Shown one piece after another: positions 26,860 to 37,206 of a stretch of 64,000 nucleotides of DNA. Origin of the DNA: Bacteroidales bacterium UBA1309 (GTDB lineage Bacteria; Bacteroidota; Bacteroidia; Bacteroidales; Dysgonomonadaceae). Under the pieces are notes generated by a model, which saw only the letters and a list, made by a program, of their open reading frames with translations, did not search any database and had not been told where the DNA came from. The stretch's first letter is position 1, and each line of letters begins with the position of its first letter. Location of the stretch: contig DBTT01000042.1 in NCBI GenBank assembly GCA_002307185.1, forward strand, positions 24,640 to 88,639, read 5' to 3'. Made by a program: the position numbers and the translations under genes.

Positions 26860-27741
26860 TTATCCCCATTGTTCGTGCAGAAGATTTCCGGATACGGCGA
26901 GGTAAACCGATTTGATGGGAACGAAACGTTTGGCTTGGCTTCGGGCTTTTTCGGCTAGGCGTAGCAATCCGCCACAGCAGGGAACTTCCATCATAAGCAC
27001 TGTGAGGGTTTCGATTTCGGCTTCATCCATGAGGGTAGTTAGCTTGTTGACATACACTTCTTGATTCATATCCAATTTGGGACAAGCAATGGCCAACGAC
27101 TTGCCTTTGAGGAAACGGCTGTGGAATTCGCCGCTGGCAAAGGCGCTACAATCGGAAGCTAGCAACAAGTTCGATCTTTTGAAAAGGTTCGATTGTGGAT
27201 TTATCAGGTGAAGTTGTACCGGAAATTGGCGTAATTCTGAGACTCGTGTTGTGGTCGGTGCAGCTTGCATCGTAAATGCTGGACTGATGAAAGGAGTTGT
27301 TGTTTTCACTTCACGCATCACTGCCCCCGGACATCCGCTACTGGCATGCGGCTTGTCATATTCATTCTCCTGAACAGCATGTTCGCAATCAAAAGCGACT
27401 TGGATTCCCTTTTCTTCCAGATAAGCCATTCCTTGTTTCACCAATTCTTTTTCGCCACATTCTTTCAGGTGGTTCAAATGGGCAACGATGACGGCCTCGC
27501 CTTTTGTTAGCAAACGCTCCATCACAGCTACTTCGCTGTATGGCAAAGCTTCCACTTCCTCCAAAGTGATGGCTTCCACAGGGCATTCACCAATGCAAGC
27601 ACCAAGTCCGTCGCAATATATTTCGCTAATCATCACCGCCTTTCCGTCAATGAGTTTTAATGCGCCTTCATGGCATCCCTCCACGCAGTTGCCACATCCA
27701 TTGCAGGTTTCTTCATCTATCTTGATAATCGTTCTTTTCAT
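26860..27741 (-). CDS. 4Fe-4S ferredoxin-domain protein, HCP partner
   Basis: The product is 293 residues from MKRTIIKID at 27741; the extra upstream codons lie inside the promoter region. Two ferredoxin motifs stand near the N-terminus: C-NG-C-GN-C-VEG-C and C-DGLGA-C-IGE-C-P. The second lacks the second cysteine (Leu in its place), so it may hold a 3Fe-4S or unusual cluster. The C-terminal 200 residues include ASDCSAFASG, IACPKLD and EVPCCGG. This type of protein is commonly paired with hcp in anaerobes and probably supplies electrons to it. Confidence 0.88.
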   Translation of the reverse strand: MKRTIIKIDEETCNGCGNCVEGCHEGALKLIDGKAVMISEIYCDGLGACIGECPVEAITLEEVEALPYSEVAVMERLLTKGEAVIVAHLNHLKECGEKELVKQGMAYLEEKGIQVAFDCEHAVQENEYDKPHASSGCPGAVMREVKTTTPFISPAFTMQAAPTTTRVSELRQFPVQLHLINPQSNLFKRSNLLLASDCSAFASGEFHSRFLKGKSLAIACPKLDMNQEVYVNKLTTLMDEAEIETLTVLMMEVPCCGGLLRLAEKARSQAKRFVPIKSVYLAVSGNLLHEQWG

Positions 27742-27760
27742 CTGCTTTTTTAGTTTGAGG

Positions 27761-27806
27761 CAAAGGTAGGATAGGAGGATGTCTCGAAAATGTATCAAAT
27801 GTTACA
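27761..27806 (-). promoter_or_regulatory. Promoter and HcpR-type palindrome of the ferredoxin-hcp operon
   Basis: On the minus strand the -7 element is TACCTTTG (plus 27761-27768). A near-perfect palindrome TGTATC-AAAT-GTTACA (27791-27806, one mismatch to TGTAAC-N4-GTTACA) is centred about 42 bases before the expected start of transcription. That is the classical class II position for a Crp/Fnr activator, where the -33 element is often weak (here TTTT). The palindrome lies between the ferredoxin-hcp operon and the divergent regulator gene. Confidence 0.65.
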
Positions 27807-27892
27807 CTTGTGGAAATTAATTCGCATATTTGCAAATTAGGGAACGATCTGTTTGGAATTATCACATATATTTGTTCAAAATCAAGAAGCCG

Positions 27893-28579
27893 ATGGAGTA
27901 TTCCATATTATCTCGGATACCTCTTTTTAGAGGAATTCCTGCTGCTGAAATAGAAAATATTTTTGAGAATGTATCTTCTTTAGAAAAGGTGTATAAGAAA
28001 GGGGCGATCCTTGCCGAACAGGACGAGGCTTGCAACCGGCTGATTATTCTTCTTTCGGGAAAAGTGCGGGCCGAGATGGCCGATCCTTCGGGAAAGGTGG
28101 TGAAAGTGGAAGATATTTTGGCTCCGAATCCTTTGGCTATCTTGTTCTTGTTTGGCACAAACAGCTGTTTTCCAGTGCAAGCTACGGCCGATGAAGACTG
28201 TACAGCCTTGGTGATTCCAAAGCAGTCGGTACTTAATTTATTAGGCAAAAATGAGTTGTTGCTGAAAAATTATTTGGATATTTCGGCAGATTTTGCTTCC
28301 CGCCTGAGCCAAAAACTCTACTTCATGTCGTTTAGAACCATTCGGCAGAAAATCAGTATGTTTTTGTTGGAGCTCTCGCGTAATCAATCTTCCCCTACAG
28401 TGGAATTTGGACGAACCAAGAGTTCATTGTCCGAATATTTCGGTGTTTCCCGTCCTTCACTTGAAAGGGAATTGAGCAATATGCAGCACGATGGATGGAT
28501 TTCTATTGACAAGAAGGAAATCACCATACTCAAGAAAGAGAGCTTGGTGCAGTTGGTGAGGTTTGGGGTTGTTAAATAA
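27893..28579 (+). CDS. hcpR: Crp/Fnr family regulator, HcpR-like
   Basis: The product is 228 residues from MEYSILSRIPLF at 27893; the longer frame starts with non-family residues. It has a cyclic-nucleotide-binding-like sensor domain (about 10-120) and a Crp-type winged helix with TKSSLSEYFGVSRPSLERELSNM near residue 180. No FNR cysteine cluster is seen at the N-terminus. HcpR in P. gingivalis and others controls hcp in response to nitrosative stress, probably through haem. The gene is divergent from ferredoxin-hcp with a Crp/Fnr-type palindrome between. The HcpR name rests on context. Confidence 0.82.
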   Translation: MEYSILSRIPLFRGIPAAEIENIFENVSSLEKVYKKGAILAEQDEACNRLIILLSGKVRAEMADPSGKVVKVEDILAPNPLAILFLFGTNSCFPVQATADEDCTALVIPKQSVLNLLGKNELLLKNYLDISADFASRLSQKLYFMSFRTIRQKISMFLLELSRNQSSPTVEFGRTKSSLSEYFGVSRPSLERELSNMQHDGWISIDKKEITILKKESLVQLVRFGVVK

Positions 28580-28610
28580 GTGATTTGATGGATGCACAAC
28601 CAAATTTTTG

Positions 28611-31600
28611 CTATTGTGTCAAATTAAATTTCAAACTCAAACCAAAGTTCGTGGTGGTGGTTTTGTAAGAAGTGGCCGACACCAACGGTTTGTTCATGAT
28701 TTGATCCAGATAAGCCCCCAAAGTCACTGATTTGCTCAACGTATATGCTGTCGATACCTTCAGGGTATTGATGGTTGTTCCACTTGTTGCCTGGCTATAG
28801 ACATCTTCTATTTTGCGGAGCAAGGCATAAATCGTTTTGTGGGAAAAATCTACTTTGATGTCCAGATCATTGTTTACCCCTTTTGCTTTCGATTTAATGC
28901 CAAGTGTTTTGTTAAATTCGGAAATTTTGTGAGACATGCCAATAATGAATTCATTACTCAGAGCTTCTACTATTTGGTAAGAGGACGTACTTAGGGTTAC
29001 GGTTCGGGCATTGTTATACTTCATCGAGAAGGTAAGGTTGTTGTTCAACGTGCCATCTACGCCGATAAGAGGGTTGAATTTTTCGGTAATGGTCACCGAC
29101 GAAATATCATAGGGTGAAGAGGGAAGATAGCTTCCCGTCAAGACACTTTGGACGTAGCCTCTGTCGTCCGAAAGTTCTGTCCAGCCAGAATAAGAGGAAT
29201 AAGAACCAACTTGATATTGTGATGAATATCCATGGCTCAACCGTAAGGATTTGAATTTATCACGAACCCATGGAAGGGTAATCAGACCATCGTAGGTTAT
29301 CTTCCAGTTGGGCAAGATAGAAGACAGTGACGGGAATTGCGTTAGAGCCACCTTTCGGGCACTTTTTCCGGAATAAGCCGCCAAAAATGCAGGGATCAAC
29401 ACATCGGATGAGTTCAAAGAGGATTCATCAAGCAGATCTTCATCGCTTGTTCCCGAAAGCAATTGGCTATACTCCTCGTCGTAACGCCCGGCAATCACTG
29501 AGCGGTTATTCAGGAATGTTTCGAAAGCCTTGGAATAATATCCATTTTTAGACCCAACTGATTTCAACGAGGTTGCCAGCGAAATTGTTGAAATAGAATA
29601 GCTTCCGCTATAGGTTTTAGGCATTCCCGAATACATGTATTCCACTTCTGTGTTGCGGGTCAAACTGCGCTGGGCTTCCAGATCAATTTTCAATCCTTTT
29701 ATCGGCTCCAGTTGGGCTTTCAAGTCGAACTTTTCTGTATGTGTAAGCAGCGATGCTGTAGCATTTGTCGTATCCATCACCAGCCAATCATTTCCCCGGA
29801 GTCGTTTTATAAAATCCACCCCTGTTTCCATTCCAAAAGCATATTTCCAACCAGGAGCAAACCCAAAGTCTGACTTACTTTGCCCAAAGGCATCTCCAAT
29901 ATTAGGAATGAACCCGGTAATAGTTGAGCCTGACTGGAGCGAATAATTGACAGTCAAAGAGCGAAGTGACATTGCACCCCGGGTGACAAACTGCGCTATT
30001 TTATACAAGGGGGATTCCTCGCTATCCAGAATCTTTAGCACCACCACCTGCAAATGAACGGTATCTTTCGTTAAAATTAGAAGTGAATTTTTATCAATCT
30101 TTTTAAACTTGACAGGATATACTTTTCCCTTGTGCCGTGTGCTTAGCCGCACATTTTTAGAATTAAGGTTATGCCTGATGGTGACAGTTGTGTCCAACCT
30201 GAGCACGATGTTGGATTGGAATTTCTTCTTTTTATCTACCGAACCATCTCTCCTCGGTTGTCTCGGGTTGTTTTGGCCGCGATTATCGCTGGCACGAGTA
30301 GGAGTCTCAAACTTTTGATTTACTTTTTTGAGAAAGCTTGATTTGTTATATAATGCCACTAGATTAAATTTCGAATTAATGGACAATGATTTAGTATTCG
30401 TAATGGTGTTGCCCAGTTCGAGGTCTTCGTCATCTTCGTCATCTTCGTCATCGCTACTGCTAACGGTGCTTGCTCTTGTCCAAGAATAGGTGCTTTCGTA
30501 ATTTGCGGCAGAATTGATCCAATTCGTTATTGGAAAATAGGAAAAGGGCAGGTTGTATCTTAATTTCATACTTTGTTGATAATAAAGCGGTTTTCCTAAA
30601 TGCAATATGCTTTTGAACACAGAATCCTTCCAATTTTCGTAGGCAGCCCTGTTTTCTTTTTTATTTACTTGTGTGTAAGGCGCTTCTATTTCTGCTTTGG
30701 TCCCGGATTGAAAATCAAATTTGAGATTTTTCGTTAAATCCCATGTCAGGTAGAAATCGCGATTCCAATAAAATTCATCGCTCCAAGTAAGCAAATCGGA
30801 AGAAGAAGTACTTGCCGAATCACTGAGATCCCTTAGCTTGGTCTCTTCATAGCTTCGCTGAATATAAGAATTGAAGGCAATGCTTGAAGGCAGGAAATTA
30901 AAGCTAAACTCCTTCAAAGATTTCATCGAAGGAGACTTGCTTTTGGTATTTTTAAATGGAGACCACGACTTAACTATCGGGGAATATGAGTAGGATACGC
31001 TCATTTTCATATTTTGCTTGGAGTCATAAGCCGTAATAGGATCGATATATTTTGTCTCGTTGAAAGAATAGCTAAACGATAAATTGGCTGGATCGTAAGG
31101 CATCGGGGTTTTGCTTTTGATATTAAATTTGACATTGTTAAAGGCCAACCCTTTCGTAGTTGTTCGAGTAGTGTTGAGTTCCATCAACGAATCTTTTTGC
31201 TGCTTTGTGGTTAAGGAGCTCAGTGATTCCTTTAAGGTAACATCTGTGTCATACGCATTGTATTTGGGGGTACTTATTTCTTTTGAGTAATTATAATAGA
31301 AAGGAGCCGAAAGTTTCATTTTTTCGGGCAAAAAGCGGCCTAACTCAAGATTCGTCGAAATATTGTAGTTCTCATAAGTGTCTTCTCTTCGTTCTTGCAG
31401 GCCTTGATCCAATGCACCGAACCCATCCGTCTCTTTTCTCGCAGAAAGATTGATTGTTCCCAGACCCGACAAAACAACATTCAAGCTTCCCCTTGCGGCC
31501 CAGCCTCCATCGTCGTTGAACCCGTGCAGGCGCAATTCGTTCACCCAGACCTCTCCCGATTGCTGTATGGTTGACTTGTTACGAACCCCAATCATCATCA

Positions 31601-34600
31601 CTTTCACTTCTCCTAACGACGGGTTTCCCATCACGCTTACCTTGTTATTGGGTTTGTCAGGATCATACTCGTAATAGAGGCTGGTGTATGAGACTCCCTC
31701 TTCGCCAGCTTTCTTTGCCTTGTTTCGATCTAATTTAATGTTTTTTAATAGTTCAAGAGGAAAATCAAACATGTTGGCGTCAGGCCAAACAATATACCTG
31801 TCGGTGCTTGACTCATTGCTATAAGTCCCCGCAGGGGTTATTGTCAACGGAATTTCGTATTCGTAGTAGTTATTCCGGTAATCTGTACCTAAGCGGATGA
31901 ACACGGCGATGTCTCCCTTGGTGAGTGTTGTCCCATCTGCCAGTTCCTCGGCATGAGTGAACATTTGGAGCCGCTTGTATTTGCGCAAATCATAATTCAC
32001 CGTTTTGTAAGCAGCCCGCGAATCATTCGGATCAAGAGTTTCCACCTTGAGAGACATTGCCTGCTCGTTTTGCTCAATGACTTGAGATTGCGAGGCATCT
32101 GTCGAGCGGGTAATTGTAGGAGGTAGAACATAATTTACTGGTGTCTTGTCAGAGTTCTCTTCAATGTTGACAGCACCGACATCAATTGTTCCATTCCCTG
32201 TGACACTTCCCGAGGATATCAACGAATTTTCATATTCCCGCCAATCATTTCTCACGAGATCCAAAGTTCCAAACCTCAAAAAGGTTGTTTTCGGGAAATT
32301 AGTCATGAACATACGTATAAAGCGGATGGAGGTGAATCCGTCTATATCGCCCACTACTTTCTCATAATCACTGATTGGAATTTTAAATTGGTACCATTTC
32401 ACGCTTTCTGTTTTTCCATTTGCCAGGCTCACAGATACGGTCTTTGAATCAGCGATATAATTGGAGCCTACGACCATTTTGCTGGGATATAATTCCACTT
32501 TGTACTGGTAGTATGACTCGGTTTCATTCAAGGTGTTGTCACCGTTGATATCTTCTACGTCAGGTGTGCTTTTTGCAGACGTAGAATATGATTCCGAAGA
32601 ATCATCTACCGAATTTACATCTGTTCCATTGTAGTGTTTGTACCTGTTGAGAATACTCAATTCTTCATTGTCGTAATCTGTTCCTCGATAGAAATGATAA
32701 TTATCGCCTGCTGGATCATTGATGGCAGAAAAGGGGTCACTCTCGAGTGTATCTAATGCTGCCGTCGAAAGCTTCTTCTTATAGCTTGTGAGATAATCAG
32801 CATAGGTAGAATATTCAAGTTCTTCATCGGTAGAGAGTCCGTCAAGTCCGACATCTTGCAACTTGCGCGATGTCGTGCCATTGGAATCGTCAAAAGCAAC
32901 CGTTGTTGATGTCCGCTTGGGGACTTTCCCCCAGACTGTCTCCGAGACAGTTGTAGTGTCTCCATCAATAGGAAGGCCACTTTCATAAAATTTTTTGCCA
33001 TCTTTCAAGATATCTTCCGAGATCTCTCCCAAATTAAAGTATAGATCTCCTCCGGCCTCCGTGTCGGTACTCAAGCTGTCATACACAAAAGGATCCAACA
33101 TCCAAAACTCGATGTACCCAATATTTGCTGTTTCAAAATCGGTGGTTGTCAGCTTGCGAGTTATTCCTCCCCAGCGTGTTGTGGGATTGGTGAGCTTCCC
33201 ATTCGAATCGATATTGGTAGCATCCAGATTGTATGGTCCCCTTTCTGTCGGGTAGAAAGACAGGTTCAAGGGTGAGATGTAGGTGACATCCGTTGTCGAA
33301 ATTTCTTTTTCGGGATAAAGCTCAGTTTCGCTGATTTGTCTCACAAAATGATTTGACAACTGGTCTTTGTCATTCTTAATATGTTTGGGTGTCGCTGAGG
33401 AGCTACTCTGTGTGAACAAGCGTGCAACTGTAAACCACGAAAGCAAAGCTCTGTTTTTACCATAATTAACATCATTGCTCAAGGATGCTTCTGAAAAAAG
33501 GGCGGAAGATGAATCATCATAGGGTGTGGAAGCTAAAGACCACGAAGACGGTGTCATGATACTTATAGAGCTTTCAGCCGTCTCAAAGTCATCAAGGTAA
33601 GAATAGTCCCCATATTTGCTACTATTGTGGCCTGCAATCAACTGGGCGAATTCGCCTGTAAAATTGATTTGCGAAGGCTGGCTCTCATTAACAAAAGGCA
33701 GTTTGTCCACTAAGTTGGTCAACCAAGTTGATTGCGCGTTATAGTTGACATTCATGCCAAAAATAGTATTGTTGACCGATTCATTCCCAAAGGCAGTCTT
33801 TGTCGTGAGGGGTGTTTCCGACAAATGCATGATGGTAGCTCCCATGCTTAATTGTTTCGAGAAGTCATAACTCAGGTTCAGTCCGGTGAGCGTCTTCTTT
33901 TGTGTGCTGTATCCTTGGCTTTCAAGGCTTACGCTCACGCTTGTTCCTGCATCAATGATGGATTGGTTGATGATCGCAACCGTTCCCGAAACGTAGTCAA
34001 CCGTATAATCGGTACCCTCTGTAAGCGTTGTGCCTCCTGCTGTGACAACCACAGAGCCGCGCGTCACATTGGTGGCATTTAGGCTAATGGTAGAATTGGA
34101 ACTGCCCTGGTAAGTGCCGTACAACTTAAACTTGTTTTTTTCGGTAAATTGTTTAGCTTTGGTTTGTGTCGAATCGTATAATTCCTGGTAGATATATTTT
34201 TCGGCAATAGTTTCATCCCCTATCTTTGTTTTCAAAAAGGAACCAAAAGGCTCCAACACAGGAAAAATCACACGCCCCATGGATGGAAGCACTGTGTATC
34301 CATCCACGAAATCAAACTTGCCGTCTGGATACGGATTCTTATTGCTGTTAAGCCTGTCCAGCCTTAGAACTCGCAGGAGTTGTTTTTTTGCAACATCGCC
34401 TTCTGTCAAATAATTCAGATAGACCCCCGTGGTGTCAACCTGTCGGGAAATATGCAAGGTGAAGTTGGTAGATTGAATCTGTGAGGCACCTAATGAATAA
34501 ACGTTTTTCATCATCAAATTCCACAAATAAGATGTTGGAGACAAAGACGTAGGCTTTACTAATTTCAGGAATAAAGCACCGGAATTGGTCGTCGTATCGC

Positions 34601-36098
34601 TGTAAGATGAAGTGACATCTGACGAAAACTCGCCTACCTGGTAAGTTGAGCCACTCATCTTGTACTCGTATGCAACAGCAAGCACTTCGTCACTTTGCAA
34701 TTTGGATTTGAGCGAGATGTATCCAAGTTTTGTGTTGACTATATATTCGGAAGATGACATAAGCCGGGCACTTTCTATTTTTTCGTAGTCTTTTCCAGAG
34801 GTCAATACACCGGAAAAGGTTGAAGTAACTTGGCTTATGTCACGGGCAGTAGGGTAGCTCGACTTGATCGTGGAATACAGATCATTAGCACCGTTTTGGG
34901 GAATGGATGAAGAAGAGGTGGATGTCCACAGGCTGTTGTGGATATGGTCTTTCTCACCTAGATCAGCGAAAGCCACTACATTGCGTGCTTCATCATAGAC
35001 GGCTTTTTTGTTGGTGACCCATACCTGGATCCGATTGATTGTGATTCCAGACTTTATGTAAGGAAGGGCACTTAGGGATTTATCGTAAATATCCCGGAAA
35101 TATTCGTTGAGAAAAAAGTGTTGGTTAACATCATATTGGTCGGGAGTGATCTCAAATGAGGATGTTTGAACACCATTTTTCGAACTAACAGTCTGGGAAT
35201 TGGACTCCTGCTGTGCAATGACAGCATTCACCTTTAGCTTTCCAAACTGAAGGTCGGCTTTGATGCCAAAGAGAGCTGCACCGCCATTAATCAGGGAGTT
35301 GCTGGTAGTCATGCTCACATTTCCCGCTTCCAGATGCCTTATGATTTCGTCCTCTTTGCCTTCGTAAGCCAACTTTATTTTTTTTGAATCAAAATCGAAT
35401 GTAGCCTGGGTGTCGTAATTGAGGTTGAAGTTCATTTTGTCTCCCACGGAAGCATTGGCTCTCAATTGAATTTTTTCATCAAAATCAAACAATGTTTTTG
35501 TCCTGTTATTTTGGGAGAGAGCCGGATTGTCGATAGAAGTCCGTTTTATGCCAGAGGATAATTCTATCGATCCTTGAGTTTTTATCCGGACACCGCCGGG
35601 ACCAAAAATTTTCTCTGCAGGTCCTAAGTTGACCCGAATATTCTTCAATGAAAAATCATCTCCCGATTTTTCCCCTTTTTGGGCAAGCTCTTTGTTTTTC
35701 AACTTGAAGTAATCTGTCATTTGCCGCCTCCTGGTATATTCGATAAACTCTCCAGAATCCATCACATAAGGAGTTTCGATCACCTCATCGCCAATTTTTG
35801 TCCGGAAAATGTAGCAATTGTTTTCCGTGTCATACACAATCTCGGTTTTCACATTCGAGGGATCGCGCAAATCGATTGGAAATTTTTTGTCAATGTCATC
35901 GTATGATTCAACCTGCGTTTTTTTCACGGGATAGCGTGTTTTTTTACCCTCGCTCTGATCTTGAGGTTTTTCGTGAATCGTGTCTTGCGGATTATACAGC
36001 ACTTCCGGCACTACACTATATTCGGTTTTTCCTAGAATAAATGCAATGAAAAGAATCAGAAAACTGAAAGCCAGTATGTATTTGTAAGTAGTACGCAC
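28611..36098 (-). CDS. sprA: Cell surface protein SprA/Sov, type IX secretion translocon
   Basis: The 2495-residue protein has a hydrophobic signal segment (residues 7-25) and the SprA/Sov domain layout, with conserved blocks such as NELRLHGFNDDGGWAARG near residue 1525. Asp-rich stretches occur (SSSDDEDDEDDEDLELG near 1885). In Flavobacterium SprA forms a giant 36-strand beta-barrel that is the outer-membrane exit pore of the type IX secretion system; Sov is the Porphyromonas homologue. ruvA is 46 bp upstream on the same strand, as often seen in the phylum. Together with the PorG-like gene it indicates an active T9SS. It ends 31 bp from the convergent hcpR-like gene. Confidence 0.95.
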   Translation of the reverse strand: MRTTYKYILAFSFLILFIAFILGKTEYSVVPEVLYNPQDTIHEKPQDQSEGKKTRYPVKKTQVESYDDIDKKFPIDLRDPSNVKTEIVYDTENNCYIFRTKIGDEVIETPYVMDSGEFIEYTRRRQMTDYFKLKNKELAQKGEKSGDDFSLKNIRVNLGPAEKIFGPGGVRIKTQGSIELSSGIKRTSIDNPALSQNNRTKTLFDFDEKIQLRANASVGDKMNFNLNYDTQATFDFDSKKIKLAYEGKEDEIIRHLEAGNVSMTTSNSLINGGAALFGIKADLQFGKLKVNAVIAQQESNSQTVSSKNGVQTSSFEITPDQYDVNQHFFLNEYFRDIYDKSLSALPYIKSGITINRIQVWVTNKKAVYDEARNVVAFADLGEKDHIHNSLWTSTSSSSIPQNGANDLYSTIKSSYPTARDISQVTSTFSGVLTSGKDYEKIESARLMSSSEYIVNTKLGYISLKSKLQSDEVLAVAYEYKMSGSTYQVGEFSSDVTSSYSDTTTNSGALFLKLVKPTSLSPTSYLWNLMMKNVYSLGASQIQSTNFTLHISRQVDTTGVYLNYLTEGDVAKKQLLRVLRLDRLNSNKNPYPDGKFDFVDGYTVLPSMGRVIFPVLEPFGSFLKTKIGDETIAEKYIYQELYDSTQTKAKQFTEKNKFKLYGTYQGSSNSTISLNATNVTRGSVVVTAGGTTLTEGTDYTVDYVSGTVAIINQSIIDAGTSVSVSLESQGYSTQKKTLTGLNLSYDFSKQLSMGATIMHLSETPLTTKTAFGNESVNNTIFGMNVNYNAQSTWLTNLVDKLPFVNESQPSQINFTGEFAQLIAGHNSSKYGDYSYLDDFETAESSISIMTPSSWSLASTPYDDSSSALFSEASLSNDVNYGKNRALLSWFTVARLFTQSSSSATPKHIKNDKDQLSNHFVRQISETELYPEKEISTTDVTYISPLNLSFYPTERGPYNLDATNIDSNGKLTNPTTRWGGITRKLTTTDFETANIGYIEFWMLDPFVYDSLSTDTEAGGDLYFNLGEISEDILKDGKKFYESGLPIDGDTTTVSETVWGKVPKRTSTTVAFDDSNGTTSRKLQDVGLDGLSTDEELEYSTYADYLTSYKKKLSTAALDTLESDPFSAINDPAGDNYHFYRGTDYDNEELSILNRYKHYNGTDVNSVDDSSESYSTSAKSTPDVEDINGDNTLNETESYYQYKVELYPSKMVVGSNYIADSKTVSVSLANGKTESVKWYQFKIPISDYEKVVGDIDGFTSIRFIRMFMTNFPKTTFLRFGTLDLVRNDWREYENSLISSGSVTGNGTIDVGAVNIEENSDKTPVNYVLPPTITRSTDASQSQVIEQNEQAMSLKVETLDPNDSRAAYKTVNYDLRKYKRLQMFTHAEELADGTTLTKGDIAVFIRLGTDYRNNYYEYEIPLTITPAGTYSNESSTDRYIVWPDANMFDFPLELLKNIKLDRNKAKKAGEEGVSYTSLYYEYDPDKPNNKVSVMGNPSLGEVKVMMIGVRNKSTIQQSGEVWVNELRLHGFNDDGGWAARGSLNVVLSGLGTINLSARKETDGFGALDQGLQERREDTYENYNISTNLELGRFLPEKMKLSAPFYYNYSKEISTPKYNAYDTDVTLKESLSSLTTKQQKDSLMELNTTRTTTKGLAFNNVKFNIKSKTPMPYDPANLSFSYSFNETKYIDPITAYDSKQNMKMSVSYSYSPIVKSWSPFKNTKSKSPSMKSLKEFSFNFLPSSIAFNSYIQRSYEETKLRDLSDSASTSSSDLLTWSDEFYWNRDFYLTWDLTKNLKFDFQSGTKAEIEAPYTQVNKKENRAAYENWKDSVFKSILHLGKPLYYQQSMKLRYNLPFSYFPITNWINSAANYESTYSWTRASTVSSSDDEDDEDDEDLELGNTITNTKSLSINSKFNLVALYNKSSFLKKVNQKFETPTRASDNRGQNNPRQPRRDGSVDKKKKFQSNIVLRLDTTVTIRHNLNSKNVRLSTRHKGKVYPVKFKKIDKNSLLILTKDTVHLQVVVLKILDSEESPLYKIAQFVTRGAMSLRSLTVNYSLQSGSTITGFIPNIGDAFGQSKSDFGFAPGWKYAFGMETGVDFIKRLRGNDWLVMDTTNATASLLTHTEKFDLKAQLEPIKGLKIDLEAQRSLTRNTEVEYMYSGMPKTYSGSYSISTISLATSLKSVGSKNGYYSKAFETFLNNRSVIAGRYDEEYSQLLSGTSDEDLLDESSLNSSDVLIPAFLAAYSGKSARKVALTQFPSLSSILPNWKITYDGLITLPWVRDKFKSLRLSHGYSSQYQVGSYSSYSGWTELSDDRGYVQSVLTGSYLPSSPYDISSVTITEKFNPLIGVDGTLNNNLTFSMKYNNARTVTLSTSSYQIVEALSNEFIIGMSHKISEFNKTLGIKSKAKGVNNDLDIKVDFSHKTIYALLRKIEDVYSQATSGTTINTLKVSTAYTLSKSVTLGAYLDQIMNKPLVSATSYKTTTTNFGLSLKFNLTQ

Positions 36099-36144
36099 TT
36101 AATATATCTTATTCAAAACTTGCTAATTGGCAAGTTCTTTTTTA

Positions 36145-36729
36145 TCAAAGAATCTTCAAGGCAGCCTTGATGGCCTGCTCAATGCTTGCGGAGGGAGTTT
36201 GCTTAAGAATATTTGTGACAGCTTTGTGGGACGCATTTTGTGTAAACCCAAGCATAACCAGTGCTGCAACGGCTTCTTCCACAATGGTATTGTTGCCCAA
36301 TAGGACATTCTGAGCTGAATCACCGGCGATTTTTTGAATTTTATCTTTCAAATCAACGATAATCCGCTGAGCCGTCTTCAAACCGATACCTTTCACGGTT
36401 TTCAATTGATCCGCATTTCCCGAAGCAATCACACTTTCAAGCTCTTGCGTGGTCATCGAAGAGAGAATCATTCTTGCCGTGGATGCACCGACACCCGAAA
36501 CGCTTATCAAATGGATGAAAACATCCCTTTCGTGCTTGTCTGCAAAGCCAAACAGCTGGTATGCGTCTTCACGGATCGACTCAAAGATATAAAGCTTCGC
36601 CTCTTTCTTGGCGCTGATTGCCGAATAGGTATTCAACGAGATTTGGGCAAAATAGCCAACACCATTTGTTTCGATAGTCACCGATGCCGGCATCAATTCT
36701 GCAACTTCCCCTTTGATGTAATCAATCAT
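36145..36729 (-). CDS. ruvA: Holliday junction branch migration protein RuvA
   Basis: The 194-residue protein has the OB-fold N-terminus (MIDYIKGEVAELMPASVTIETNGVGY), two helix-hairpin-helix motifs (VSGVGASTARMIL near residue 77, VKGIGLKTAQRII near 112), and a C-terminal RuvB-binding domain (VEEAVAALVMLGF). It binds four-way junctions and loads the RuvB motor. sprA follows 46 bp downstream. Confidence 0.95.
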   Translation of the reverse strand: MIDYIKGEVAELMPASVTIETNGVGYFAQISLNTYSAISAKKEAKLYIFESIREDAYQLFGFADKHERDVFIHLISVSGVGASTARMILSSMTTQELESVIASGNADQLKTVKGIGLKTAQRIIVDLKDKIQKIAGDSAQNVLLGNNTIVEEAVAALVMLGFTQNASHKAVTNILKQTPSASIEQAIKAALKIL

Positions 36730-37206
36730 AATCTAATACATGTGAATTAGCAATTACACAATCACCAATATGAATATCTAATCCGGCGAAATGTATAATT
36801 GTTTTTAGCTTAATTCTATAACGGAAAAATCAGCAAAAGCGTATGTTTTGGTGGTAATTTCAAAGACGAACTTTGTGACCGGCAAAATAGTTGAGGTTTG
36901 ATGGCGGGGGAGTTGGTTTCATTTTGTAGGTAGGAAAAAGTTAAGGTTGGGAAGACTTAAGATAATTTGTTGAATTTCTTCCTTATTCGGTCAAGATGTT
37001 ATTGGTTGATTCTTCTTTAAATCTCAATGCTTGGCTTTTACAGATAAGCCTAGGTCTTTCATGGTTCTCTTTCTTGCTTTAGTAATTCTCAACATCAGGG
37101 GATGTTTTCCATTGGCAAGTGTTTTTTGATTTACACCTTGTTTTACACAAACTGTGTAAAACACAGCACATCAACCGCCCAATTTCATAATAAACAATTA
37201 AAAGAA
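36730..37206. other. Intergenic region upstream of ruvA, no gene
   Basis: About 480 bp without a supported gene lie between ruvA and the tRNA-Pro integration site. The only clear structure is the 10-bp inverted repeat at 37140-37162. Open frames are short and A+T-rich. Confidence 0.5.
37140..37162. repeat. 10-bp perfect inverted repeat (operator-like)
   Basis: GTTTTACACA-AAC-TGTGTAAAAC: 10-bp arms with a 3-base spacer. The symmetry and size suit a dimeric regulator site, but no T-run follows and no adjacent regulator gene is present. Confidence 0.5.
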
